This document shows, one piece after another, positions 36,523 through 46,693 of a stretch of DNA of 64,000 bases. The first letter of the stretch is position 1, and the number at the start of each line of letters is the position of its first letter. Position numbers and translations under genes: made by a program. This DNA comes from Mycobacterium sp. AT1 (GTDB taxonomy: Bacteria > Actinomycetota > Actinomycetes > Mycobacteriales > Mycobacteriaceae). The stretch is from the NCBI RefSeq assembly GCF_002043095.1, contig NZ_MVOC01000009.1, positions 124,001-188,000 on the forward strand, written 5' to 3'. The notes beneath the pieces are model-generated. The model did not search any database. It was not told where the DNA came from and saw only the letters and a program-made list of their open reading frames with translations.

Positions 36523-37449
36523 GTGTCCGCGCTGGCCTTCGCCGTAGTCGCGCTGCTCCTCATTGGACCAGTGCCTGCGTTGTTGGCGCGCTCGTCCTGG
36601 CCGCTGCGGGCACCCCGCGCCGCGGTGGTGCTGTGGCAGTCGATCGCGCTGGCCGCCGTGCTGTCGGCGTTCAGTGCCGGCATCGCGATCGCCAGCAGGC
36701 TCTTCGTGCCAGGTCCCGACGGCAGACCCACCGCCACGATCACCAGTGAGATCAAGGTCCTTGGCTGGCCACTGTGGCTGCTCTACGTCGTGGTGTTCAC
36801 CCTCACCCTGCTGATCGGCGCCCGCCTCATCGTGGCCGTGGTCCAGGTGGCGATCGCCACCCGACGGCGGCGAGCGCATCACCGGATGGTCGTCGACCTC
36901 GTCGGCAGGTGCCACGGACGATCCCACGCACTTCGCATCCTCGACGTCGCCCAGCCGCTGGCCTACTGCCTGCCCGGTGTCCGCAGCCGCGTCGTGGTCA
37001 GCGAGGGCACGCTGAGCGCGCTCTCGGAGTCGGAGATGGCTGCCATCCTCAGCCACGAGCGCGCGCACCTGCGGGCCCGACACGATCTGGTGCTCGAGAT
37101 GTTCACCGCCGTCCACGCCGCCTTCCCCCGATTCGTCCGCAGCGCCAACGCGCTCGACGCGGTGCGCTTGCTCATCGAACTTCTCGCCGACGACGCCGCG
37201 GTGCGGACGGCAGGCCCGACGCCGCTGGCCAGGGCACTGGTGGCGTGTGCGTCCAGCCACGCACCGTCCGGCGCGCTCGCCGCGGGCGGTCCGCACACCG
37301 TGACGCGGGTACGCCGCCTCTGCGGCAAGCCCAACAGCGTCCCCCTTGCGGTCGCGGCGTACGTCACCGCCGCCGCACTGCTCGTCGTGCCCACCGTCGC
37401 GCTCGCAGTCCCCTGGCTCACCGAGCTACAACGCTTGATCACCGGCTAG
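36523..37449 (+). CDS. M56-family membrane metalloprotease (BlaR-like, Rv1845c-like)
   Basis: This 308-residue membrane protein has several hydrophobic helices at the N-terminus, the zinc motif HERAH (HExxH) in AILSHERAHLRARHDLV near residue 180, a downstream ELLADDAAV glutamate/aspartate region and a last helix near the C-terminus. It lacks the penicillin-binding sensor domain of classical BlaR1. It probably cleaves BlaI or a similar partner upon a membrane signal (family-based inference). The GTG start lies 14 bases after blaI. Confidence 0.88.
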   Translation: MSALAFAVVALLLIGPVPALLARSSWPLRAPRAAVVLWQSIALAAVLSAFSAGIAIASRLFVPGPDGRPTATITSEIKVLGWPLWLLYVVVFTLTLLIGARLIVAVVQVAIATRRRRAHHRMVVDLVGRCHGRSHALRILDVAQPLAYCLPGVRSRVVVSEGTLSALSESEMAAILSHERAHLRARHDLVLEMFTAVHAAFPRFVRSANALDAVRLLIELLADDAAVRTAGPTPLARALVACASSHAPSGALAAGGPHTVTRVRRLCGKPNSVPLAVAAYVTAAALLVVPTVALAVPWLTELQRLITG

Positions 37450-37497
37450 ATTCAGCTGTCGGAAGTCGTGTTCGATCCCCCCAATGAAAGGCCGCCC

Positions 37498-38961
37498 GTG
37501 AGCTCGTCGGAATCACCTGCAACCACCGGAACAGCTCAGATCGGCGTCACCGGCCTCGCGGTGATGGGATCCAACATCGCGCGCAACTTCGCCCACCACG
37601 GCTACACCGTCGCGCTGCACAACCGCACGACCGCCAAGATCGACGCGCTGCTCGAGGCACACGGTTCCGAGGGCAACTTCGTGCGCGGCGACACCATCCC
37701 GGAATTCCTTGCGACGCTTGAGAAGCCGCGCCGGGTCCTGATCATGGTCAAGGCCGGCGATCCCACCGATGCGGTCATCAACGAGCTCGCCGACGCGATG
37801 GAGGAAGGCGACATCATCATCGACGGCGGCAACTCCCTCTTCACCGACACCATCCGCCGCGAGAAGGCCATCCGCGAGCGCGGTCTGCACTACGTCGGCG
37901 CCGGCATCTCCGGCGGCGAGGAGGGCGCGCTCAACGGGCCGTCGATCATGCCAGGCGGCCCCGTCGAGTCCTACACGTCGCTCGGCCCGCTGCTCGAGGA
38001 AATCTCCGCCCACGTCGACGGCGTCCCGTGCTGCACGCACATCGGACCCGACGGAGCGGGACACTTCGTCAAGATGGTGCACAACGGCATCGAGTACTCC
38101 GACATGCAACTCATCGGCGAGGCCTACCAGCTGCTGCGCGACGGGCTCGGAAAGACCGCCCCGGAGATCGCCGACATCTTCGCCGAATGGAACAAGGGCG
38201 ACCTGGACAGCTACCTGATCGAGATCACCGCCGAGGTGCTCAAGCAGGTCGACGCGAGGACCGGCAAGCCACTGGTCGACGTCATCCTCGACGAGGCCGA
38301 GCAGAAGGGCACCGGTCGCTGGACCGTCAAGTCGGCCCTCGACCTCGGGGTGCCGGTGACCGGCATCGCCGAGGCCGTGTTCGCCCGCGCCCTGTCCGGC
38401 TCCGTCGCCCAACGCAAGGCCACCACCGGACTGGCCGCCGGGGAATTGGGCGCCAAGCCCGACGACGCGGCGCAGTTCGTCGACGACGTCAGCAAGGCGC
38501 TGTACGCGTCGAAGATCATCGCGTACGCCCAGGGCTTCAACCAGATTCAGGCGGGCAGCGCCGAATACGGCTGGGACATCACGCTCGGCGACATGGCCAC
38601 CATCTGGCGTGGCGGCTGCATCATCCGCGCGAAGTTCCTCAACCGCATCAAGGAGGCGTACGACGAGAACGGCGAGCTGGCCACCCTGATCGCCGCGCCG
38701 TACTTCCGCGACGCGGTCGAGGCGGGCATCGACAGCTGGCGTCGGGTCGTCGTGAAGGCCACCGAGCTTGGCATTCCGATCCCCGGATTCGCCTCCGCGC
38801 TGTCGTACTACGACGCGCTGCGCACCGAGCGGCTTCCCGCGGCGCTGACCCAGGGGCTGCGCGACTTCTTCGGTGCGCACACCTACGGGCGCATCGACGA
38901 GGATCCGAGCAAGAAGTTCCACACCCAGTGGAGCGGTGATCGCAGCGAGTCGCCTGCGTGA
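37498..38961 (+). CDS. gnd: 6-phosphogluconate dehydrogenase (decarboxylating)
   Basis: This 487-residue enzyme converts 6-phosphogluconate to ribulose-5-phosphate and CO2 with NADP in the pentose phosphate pathway. Visible are the NADP motif GVTGLAVMGSNIARNFA, the active-site GAGISGGEEGALNGPSIMPGG, HFVKMVHNGIEY with the catalytic Lys, and QGTGRW-type KGTGRWTVKSALD. I chose the GTG at 37498 because M. tuberculosis Gnd1 (Rv1844c) begins with the same SSSESPA string; AAAGG is seven bases upstream. A GTG ten codons earlier is open but less likely. Confidence 0.95.
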   Translation: MSSSESPATTGTAQIGVTGLAVMGSNIARNFAHHGYTVALHNRTTAKIDALLEAHGSEGNFVRGDTIPEFLATLEKPRRVLIMVKAGDPTDAVINELADAMEEGDIIIDGGNSLFTDTIRREKAIRERGLHYVGAGISGGEEGALNGPSIMPGGPVESYTSLGPLLEEISAHVDGVPCCTHIGPDGAGHFVKMVHNGIEYSDMQLIGEAYQLLRDGLGKTAPEIADIFAEWNKGDLDSYLIEITAEVLKQVDARTGKPLVDVILDEAEQKGTGRWTVKSALDLGVPVTGIAEAVFARALSGSVAQRKATTGLAAGELGAKPDDAAQFVDDVSKALYASKIIAYAQGFNQIQAGSAEYGWDITLGDMATIWRGGCIIRAKFLNRIKEAYDENGELATLIAAPYFRDAVEAGIDSWRRVVVKATELGIPIPGFASALSYYDALRTERLPAALTQGLRDFFGAHTYGRIDEDPSKKFHTQWSGDRSESPA

Positions 38962-39016
38962 ACAACCCGCCGAACGTGGACTTTTGCCACGCACCAGAGC
39001 CCAACGGCGTGGATGA

Positions 39017-40486
<1,470 letters not shown>

Positions 40487-40558
40487 CCTCCGCGGTGTTC
40501 TCAGTGGCGACGGTCCCGGTACGATTGGTCCATCTCAACGCCGATCGAAGGGGAACAC

Positions 40559-40681
40559 GTGCCGCAGGCACCCGCCGAGGCCCCGGAACCTGAACGGGCC
40601 TCCTCGGAGCCATCCGACGCCGAACCCTCCAGTAGGAAGCCGGGCCTCGTGCCCGGCGCCCGTGGTGCGTGGCTCCGATGA
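40559..40681 (+). CDS. Small 40-codon ORF ahead of the CNNM pair
   Basis: A GTG preceded by GAAGGGGAACAC opens a 40-residue Pro/Ala/Glu-rich, then basic, peptide ([20 protein letters not shown], ending RGAWLR) whose TGA overlaps the ATG of the next gene (ATGA). A TACGAT hexamer at 40520-40525 could be its -10 box. This looks like a translated leader that couples to the CNNM gene; a regulatory role, for example in response to a metal or amino acid, is conjecture. No homologue is known to me and a non-coding leader is possible. Confidence 0.45.
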   Translation: MPQAPAEAPEPERASSEPSDAEPSSRKPGLVPGARGAWLR

Positions 40682-42033
40682 GTCTTGCCCTCAGTCTGCT
40701 CGCCTTCCTACTGCTGACGGCGGGGACGGCTCTGTTCGTGGCCGCCGAGTTCTCGCTGACCGCGCTGGAACGCAGCACCGTCGAAGCCAACGCCAAGTCC
40801 GGCGGCTGGCGGGACGCCTACGTCCAAAAGGCCCACCGCTCACTGTCATTCCAGTTGTCCGGCGCCCAGCTCGGCATCTCGATCACGACACTGGCCACCG
40901 GCTACCTGGCCGAACCGGTCGTCGCCACGCTGCTCCACGCGCCGCTCACCCTGATCGGCGTTCCCGCAAGCATGCTCGACGGCATCTCCCTCGGCCTGGC
41001 CCTGCTGATCGCCACGTCGGTCTCGATGATCTTCGGCGAGCTGGTGCCCAAGAACCTCGCCGTCGCCAAGCCGTTGCCCACCGCGCGGTGGGCCGCCCCG
41101 CCGCAGTGGTGGTTCTCCCGATTTCTGACACCTGCCATCAAGGTCACCAACGGCACGGCCAACTGGATCCTGCGCAGGCTCGGCATCGAACCCGCCGAGG
41201 AACTGCGGTCCGCCCGCTCACCGCAGGAACTCGTTTCGCTGGTGCGCACCTCGAAGCGCAGCGGGTCCCTGGACGCCAGCACCGCCGACCTGGTGGACCG
41301 CTCACTGAAGTTCGGCGAACGGTCGGCGGAGGAACTCATGACGCCGCGGTCCAAGATCGAATCGCTGCACGTCGACGACACCGTCGCGGACCTGGTGCAC
41401 AAGGCCATCGAGACCGGCTTCTCGCGCTTCCCCATCACCGCTGGCGATCTCGACGAGACGGTCGGCATCGTGCACGTCAAGCAAGCATTTACCGTGCCGG
41501 TCGCCGACCGTGGCACCACGCAGCTCGTGACGCTCGCGCGACCGGTGTCCACCGTGCCGTCGAGCCTCGACGGTGACGCCGTGATGACCCAGATCCGCGC
41601 CAACGGTTTGCAGACCGCCCTGGTGGTCGACGAATACGGCGGCACGGCAGGCATGGTCACCGTCGAGGATCTCATCGAGGAAATCGTGGGCGACGTCCGC
41701 GACGAGCACGACGACGCCACCCTCGACGTCGTCGAGGTCCGCAACGGCTGGCGCATCTCGGGCCTGTTGCGCATCGACGAGGTCGAGAGCGAGACGTCCT
41801 TCCGGCCGCCGGAGGGTGACTACGAAACGATCGGCGGACTCATCCTCCAAGAGCTCGGCCACATTCCCGAGCCCGGCGAGACCGTCGAACTCACCGAGTT
41901 CGACCCCGACGGTCCGCTGGACGACCCCGTGCATTGGCAGGCGACCGTGATCCAGATGGACGGCCGCCGCATCGACCTGCTGGAGCTCACCGAACTGGGC
42001 CGCCGCGGCGAGTCCGAGGAGGAGGTGCGCTGA
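40678..42033 (+). CDS. CNNM/CorC-family transporter (Rv1842c-like)
   Basis: This 451-residue membrane protein has an N-terminal CNNM (DUF21) domain with about four helices ([53 protein letters not shown]), two CBS domains ([45 protein letters not shown]) and a CorC/HlyC-type C-terminal domain. Members export or sense divalent cations such as magnesium. Its stop shares one base with the start of a second CNNM gene, so the two likely form a heterodimer or paired system. I chose the ATG at 40678; a GTG three codons earlier is possible. Confidence 0.88.
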   Translation: MSLALSLLAFLLLTAGTALFVAAEFSLTALERSTVEANAKSGGWRDAYVQKAHRSLSFQLSGAQLGISITTLATGYLAEPVVATLLHAPLTLIGVPASMLDGISLGLALLIATSVSMIFGELVPKNLAVAKPLPTARWAAPPQWWFSRFLTPAIKVTNGTANWILRRLGIEPAEELRSARSPQELVSLVRTSKRSGSLDASTADLVDRSLKFGERSAEELMTPRSKIESLHVDDTVADLVHKAIETGFSRFPITAGDLDETVGIVHVKQAFTVPVADRGTTQLVTLARPVSTVPSSLDGDAVMTQIRANGLQTALVVDEYGGTAGMVTVEDLIEEIVGDVRDEHDDATLDVVEVRNGWRISGLLRIDEVESETSFRPPEGDYETIGGLILQELGHIPEPGETVELTEFDPDGPLDDPVHWQATVIQMDGRRIDLLELTELGRRGESEEEVR

Positions 42034-43085
42034 TGGGATCCGACGTCTTCGGCGTGCTCCTGACCGTCGTCCTGCTTGGCGCCAACGCGTTCTTCGTCGG
42101 CGCCGAGTTCGCCCTGATCTCCGCGCGCCGCGACCGCCTCGAAGCCCTTGCCGAACAGGGCAAGAAGAGCGCCGTCACCGTCATCAGGGCCGGTGAGCGG
42201 CTGTCGTTGATGTTGGCCGGCGCCCAACTGGGCATCACGATCTGCTCGATCCTGCTGGGCCGGGTCGGCGAACCGGCGGTGGCCCACCTCCTCGAAGTGC
42301 CGTTCGCCGTCGTCGGCATACCCGACACGATCCTGCACACGGTGTCGTTCGTCATCGCGCTCGGCATCGTCGTCACCCTGCACGTGCTGCTCGGCGAGAT
42401 GGTGCCGAAGAACATCGCCATCGCCGGGCCGGAATCGGCGGCGATGCTGCTGATCCCGCCGTACCTGGTCTACATGCGGTTGGCCAAGCCGTTCATCGCG
42501 TTCTACAACTGGTGCGCCAACACGACCCTGCGCTCCTTCGGCGTCGAACCGAAGGACGAGCTCGACGTCACGGTGTCCACGGTGGAGCTCTCGGAGATGA
42601 TCGCCGAGTCGCTCTCGGAGGGCCTGCTCGACCCCGAGGAGCACGGCAGGTTGACCCGCGCGCTCCAGATCCGCACCCACGTCGTGGCCGACGTCGCGAT
42701 TCCGCTTGCCGACATCAGGGCCGTCCCGGTCGCAGGTCCGGGACTCGGACCCACCGTCGCCGCGATCGAACGGGCGCTCGTCGACACCGGCTACTCCCGC
42801 TTCCCCGTCACCGACAGCACCGGCGCGTTCCTCGGCTACCTGCACATCAAGGACGTGCTCGGATTGATGAGTGACCCCGACGCGGTCGTCGACCTGGCCA
42901 CGGTCCGCGCGCTGCCACGGCTGGCCGCCTCGTTGCCGGTTCCTGACGCGTTGACTCGGCTCCGCCGCGACAACAGCCATCTGGCTCTGGTCACCACCGA
43001 CGACCGGGTGACGGCCGTCGTGGCGCTGGAGGACCTGGTCGAGGACCTGGTGGGGACGGTGCGCGACGGGACGCACCGTGTCTGA
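42033..43085 (+). CDS. CNNM/CorC-family transporter, second copy (Rv1841c-like)
   Basis: This 350-residue protein has a CNNM domain (FFVGAEFALISARRDRLEALAEQGKKSA, LAGAQLGITICSILLGRVGEP, LLGEMVPKNIAIAGPES) and a CBS pair, but it ends right after ALEDLVEDLVGTVRDGTHRV, so the C-terminal CorC domain of the neighbour is missing. It overlaps the previous stop by one base (TGATG). A divalent-cation transport or sensing role is inferred from the family, with the partner above. Confidence 0.88.
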   Translation: MGSDVFGVLLTVVLLGANAFFVGAEFALISARRDRLEALAEQGKKSAVTVIRAGERLSLMLAGAQLGITICSILLGRVGEPAVAHLLEVPFAVVGIPDTILHTVSFVIALGIVVTLHVLLGEMVPKNIAIAGPESAAMLLIPPYLVYMRLAKPFIAFYNWCANTTLRSFGVEPKDELDVTVSTVELSEMIAESLSEGLLDPEEHGRLTRALQIRTHVVADVAIPLADIRAVPVAGPGLGPTVAAIERALVDTGYSRFPVTDSTGAFLGYLHIKDVLGLMSDPDAVVDLATVRALPRLAASLPVPDALTRLRRDNSHLALVTTDDRVTAVVALEDLVEDLVGTVRDGTHRV

Positions 43086-43968
43086 GGTGCTCCTCGAGCG
43101 CCGGTTGCTCGACGAAGCCGAGTGGACCGGGCGCGAGCGCGGGCACGTCGAACGGGCCGAATCCTTCCTCGGGCCGCATCGGGCGCGGGCTCAGCGCGGC
43201 GAGGCGCACCCGGTCTGGGACTTCCTGTTCAGCTACTACAGCCTGCGACCCCGGCAGTTGCGTCGCTGGCACCCCGGCTTCGGCGTCGCACTCGACGGCG
43301 GCGAGGCTCACCGGTTCCTCGACCGCGCGGGCTACGAGAAATCCGGCGCCGGCGTCACGGTGAGCCAAGAGCACCTGCGCACGCGCGCCGACACCGTCGC
43401 CTTCATTGCAAAGTTGCTCCGCGCCACCGCCGATCGTCCGCCCCGGCTCAACTGCTTCGGGCTGCACGAGTGGGCCATGGTGTACCGGACCACCGACGTG
43501 CGGCACGACCAGGTCCCGCTGCGACTGGGAGCCGCGGGCACCGACGAGGTCGTTGAGTCGATTCCGTTGCGCTGCAGTCACTTCGACGCCTATCGCTTCT
43601 TCACCGAGCCCGCCGCACCCCGCAACGCCGAGGCGCTGAGCCGCGAAACCCAGGTCGCCACCGAACAACCGGGGTGCGTGCACGCCAACATGGACTTGTA
43701 CAAGTGGTGTTACAAACTCGGGGCACTGGTGCCCTCGGAGTTGCTGATGGACAGCCTGGAGCTCGCGGCACGGGCCAGGGAGCTCGACATGCGGGCCAGT
43801 CCCTACGATTTGGCGGGCTTCGGAATCGAGCCGATCGCCGTCGAGAACGCGGCAGGCCGCACCGAGTACGTGCGCTGCCAACGTGACATCGCCGACCGCT
43901 CGGCGCCGCTGCGGGCGGCATTGCTGAGCCGCTGCGACGAGATGCTCGCCGAGGCCGACACCCGATGA
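43078..43968 (+). CDS. Conserved actinobacterial protein, labelled as 3-methyladenine glycosylase in some annotations
   Basis: This 296-residue protein begins at a GTG that overlaps the upstream stop by eight bases. It has VWDFLFSYYSLRPRQLRRWHPGFGVALDGGEAHRFL, a pattern common in actinobacteria and sometimes called a 3-methyladenine DNA glycosylase. I see no helix-hairpin-helix or other glycosylase motif, so that name is doubtful. Later segments include LNCFGLHEWAMVYR and NMDLYKWCYKLGALVPSELLMDSLELA. Function is unknown. It is translationally linked to the CNNM pair and to the following lipoprotein. Confidence 0.6.
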   Translation: MSEVLLERRLLDEAEWTGRERGHVERAESFLGPHRARAQRGEAHPVWDFLFSYYSLRPRQLRRWHPGFGVALDGGEAHRFLDRAGYEKSGAGVTVSQEHLRTRADTVAFIAKLLRATADRPPRLNCFGLHEWAMVYRTTDVRHDQVPLRLGAAGTDEVVESIPLRCSHFDAYRFFTEPAAPRNAEALSRETQVATEQPGCVHANMDLYKWCYKLGALVPSELLMDSLELAARARELDMRASPYDLAGFGIEPIAVENAAGRTEYVRCQRDIADRSAPLRAALLSRCDEMLAEADTR

Positions 43969-45209
43969 GGCGTGTCTCGGTAGCGTTATTGGCTTGTGCC
44001 ACCACGCTTCTCGCGGCTTGCGGTACCACGTCCACCGGTCCCGCCGCTGATCACTCCGGACCTCCGAGGGGCCCGGCCATCAGGGCCGACTTCAGTGGCA
44101 CCGGGCCTGGAGCGCTGGTGTCAGCGGAGGGACTCGTCGACCTCGACCCCGAGCTGCGGGACAAGACGTCGCTCGCGGCGCGCATCGTCTACGAGTCCAC
44201 CTCCGGGGTGAACGACAGCCACAGCCTGGTGACGGGCACCGTCTTCGTCCCCAAGGGAGCTCCGCCACCCGGCGGATGGCAGATCATCGCCTACGCCCAC
44301 CCGGCGACGGGGATCCAGGCTCGGTGCGCGCCGTCGGCGTCGCCGACGCTGCTGGGGTCGGCCACCGACATCGCGTCGCTCCTCGACGCCGGGTACGTCG
44401 TGACTGCCACCGACTACCAGGGCCTGGGCCTGCGCGACGACGACCACTCGACGACGGATCCCACGATTGGGCCCTTCAACGGATACCACCCGTTCCTCGA
44501 CTCGACGACCGAGGGATACGACGTCATCGACTCGGTGCGGGCCGCCCGGACGCTGGTGCCCGCCGCCTCGGACGCCTTCGCCGCCTACGGCGTCGGACAG
44601 GGCGGTCAGGCCGTGTGGGCAGCCAACGAACTCGCAGCCGACTACCGGGGCAAGCTGACCCTCGTCGGCGTCGCGGCCGTGCACCCGACCGCTGCCCTCG
44701 AAGGCCTGGCCGACTCCGCGGCCAGCGGCACCCTCACCAGGGATCAGCAGCTGACGCTGCAACAGTTCCTCGCCTCACTTGCCAAGGAGTACGACGACTT
44801 CGACCTCGGCCCCTATCGGCACGGCGTGGTCGAGAGCAACTGGGACGCCTTGTCGGCGTGCTGGGGTCCGGCGTATCGCGATCGGGCGCAGATCGCCGAA
44901 CGAATCGGTCCCGACGACCTCCGCCCCGACGGCGACGATGCGACCCGCGTCCTCCGGGGATTTCTGCAGAAGACATCGCTTCCCCAGGGGCCGACCAGCG
45001 CACCCATGGTGGTCGTGCCGGAGGGACCCGACGGACTGATCCCGACGGCGCAGACGGACGCCGCGCTCGCCAAGGCGTGCACGATGGGCGACGTCGTCTC
45101 CTCCGGTCCTCTCGACGGCGGTGACCCGATGCCAGGGCTGATCGGGTGGATGGGTGACCGATTTGCCGGGCTCCCCGCCGCGAACGACTGCCCCGCCACC
45201 CACGGCTGA
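43965..45209 (+). CDS. Secreted lipase-like lipoprotein, nucleophile Ser replaced by Gly
   Basis: This 414-residue protein has a lipoprotein signal peptide with the lipobox LAAC (Cys19), so it is probably anchored outside the membrane. The rest resembles secretory lipase-type alpha/beta hydrolases (LVTGTVFVPKGAPPPGGWQIIAYAHPATGI, TDYQGLG, FNGYHPFLDSTTEGYDVIDSVRAA). The nucleophile elbow reads YGVGQGGQA where family members have GxSxG; residue 211 is Gly, so hydrolysis by the usual mechanism should fail. A binding role or a sequencing error are options. The ATG overlaps the upstream stop by four bases. Confidence 0.75.
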   Translation: MRRVSVALLACATTLLAACGTTSTGPAADHSGPPRGPAIRADFSGTGPGALVSAEGLVDLDPELRDKTSLAARIVYESTSGVNDSHSLVTGTVFVPKGAPPPGGWQIIAYAHPATGIQARCAPSASPTLLGSATDIASLLDAGYVVTATDYQGLGLRDDDHSTTDPTIGPFNGYHPFLDSTTEGYDVIDSVRAARTLVPAASDAFAAYGVGQGGQAVWAANELAADYRGKLTLVGVAAVHPTAALEGLADSAASGTLTRDQQLTLQQFLASLAKEYDDFDLGPYRHGVVESNWDALSACWGPAYRDRAQIAERIGPDDLRPDGDDATRVLRGFLQKTSLPQGPTSAPMVVVPEGPDGLIPTAQTDAALAKACTMGDVVSSGPLDGGDPMPGLIGWMGDRFAGLPAANDCPATHG

Positions 45210-45257
45210 CCAACAACACACAGCCGATCCACGAGCACGTTTGCGATACATGGTCTC

Positions 45258-46622
45258 GTGGATCTCTCCTTGACTGGTGGCTGGCTTCCGATTGCCGTCG
45301 AGGTCGTCGCCGCGATCGTGCTCGGCGTGGCGATCGGCCGACGGTCGCGGGCGTGGCGGCTGAAGTGGCTCCCGCTGTCGGTCGCCATGGGTGCCGCACT
45401 GGCCGGCGGGGCCTACTGGCTGGTCGGCTATCTGGCACTGGCCGACGATCCCGCGCCGGCATCGCTCTGGTGGTGGATAGGTCTAACCGCGGCGGCGGCG
45501 ACGGTCGCGGTGACCGGGTGGCACGGAACCCGCTGGTCGCGACGGGTCACGTCCCTGCTGGCCATCGCACTGTGCGCGTCGTGCGTTGCGCTTGGGCTCG
45601 ACGCCTGGACCGGCTACCTGCCGACGCTGAACTCGGCGTGGGACCGGGCCACCGGCGCATCGCTGCCGAATCAGACCGACGAGGCAGGCGCGATGGACCT
45701 TCGCCGGCAACATGTCCGACCCACCCGCGGTGTCCTGGTGTCGGTGACGATCGGCGACGACGCGTCGGGATTCGAGCATCGCGACGAGCTGGTGTACCTG
45801 CCACCCGCCTGGTTCACCGGCGATTCGGCATCAGACCTGCCCGCCGTCATAATGGCCGGTGGTGAGTTCGGTCACCCCGCGGACTGGCCGACCGCCGGTG
45901 GCGCTCAACACATTGCCGACGACTTCGCGACCACGCACGGCGGCAATGCCCCGGTACTGGTCTTCGCAGACACCAGTGGACGCTTCAGCAACGACACCGA
46001 ATGCGTCGACGGCGTACGAGGCAACGCCGCCGACCACCTCACCAAAGACGTCGTGCCCTACGTCATCTCGCACTTCGGCGTCAGCCCCGCCGCGTCACAC
46101 TGGGGCATCGTGGGGTGGTCCTCCGGCGGCACCTGCGCGCTGATGACCGCGGTGATGCACCCCGACCTCTTCTCCGCCTTCGTCGACGTCGACGGAGGAC
46201 TGCGGCCCGACGCGGGCTCCAAGCAGCAGACCGTCGCCCGCCTCTTCGGCGGCGATGCAACGGCGTTCGCCGCCTTCGATCCCGCACCGGTGATGACGGC
46301 TCACGGCCCGTATACCGGGCTGACCGGCTGGTTCGCCACGTCGACCGCCGGCCCCACGGTCTACTACCCGGCCACCGCGGACCCACCGATTGATCCGAAT
46401 CCCGACGACGTGGATCCGGCGGACCACGCAGCCGTCGCGGTGTTCCTCTGTTCGGTGGCCAGCAGCAGCGGCATTCCATGTTCGGTGGTCCCCGTCGGCG
46501 GTGGCCACGACTTCGCCTCTGCTGCCAAGGTCTTCGACACCGCCTTGCCGTGGCTCGCCGGGCAGCTGGGAACGCCAGGGGTGCCTGTCGTCGCGTTGCC
46601 GGGAGGTGCGCCCCCGTCGTGA
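45258..46622 (+). CDS. Membrane-anchored esterase (antigen-85/esterase-D-like alpha/beta hydrolase)
   Basis: This 454-residue protein has three or four N-terminal membrane helices (residues about 8-125) and a hydrolase domain facing outward. The domain shows [43 protein letters not shown], and the nucleophile elbow [15 protein letters not shown] with Ser in GWSSGG, then VDVDGG and a late GGGHDF with a candidate His. It resembles mycobacterial mycolyltransferase-like and esterase-D-like proteins. The GTG start lies inside one arm of an inverted repeat (45226-45235 / 45255-45264) and has no Shine-Dalgarno; it may be leaderless. Confidence 0.78.
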   Translation: MDLSLTGGWLPIAVEVVAAIVLGVAIGRRSRAWRLKWLPLSVAMGAALAGGAYWLVGYLALADDPAPASLWWWIGLTAAAATVAVTGWHGTRWSRRVTSLLAIALCASCVALGLDAWTGYLPTLNSAWDRATGASLPNQTDEAGAMDLRRQHVRPTRGVLVSVTIGDDASGFEHRDELVYLPPAWFTGDSASDLPAVIMAGGEFGHPADWPTAGGAQHIADDFATTHGGNAPVLVFADTSGRFSNDTECVDGVRGNAADHLTKDVVPYVISHFGVSPAASHWGIVGWSSGGTCALMTAVMHPDLFSAFVDVDGGLRPDAGSKQQTVARLFGGDATAFAAFDPAPVMTAHGPYTGLTGWFATSTAGPTVYYPATADPPIDPNPDDVDPADHAAVAVFLCSVASSSGIPCSVVPVGGGHDFASAAKVFDTALPWLAGQLGTPGVPVVALPGGAPPS

Positions 46623-46693
46623 CGCGGCACGACGGGCCAAAGAACCAGCCGTTGGCCACGGGTAAGCTGGTTCGACGCTTGAGAGAGGAAATC

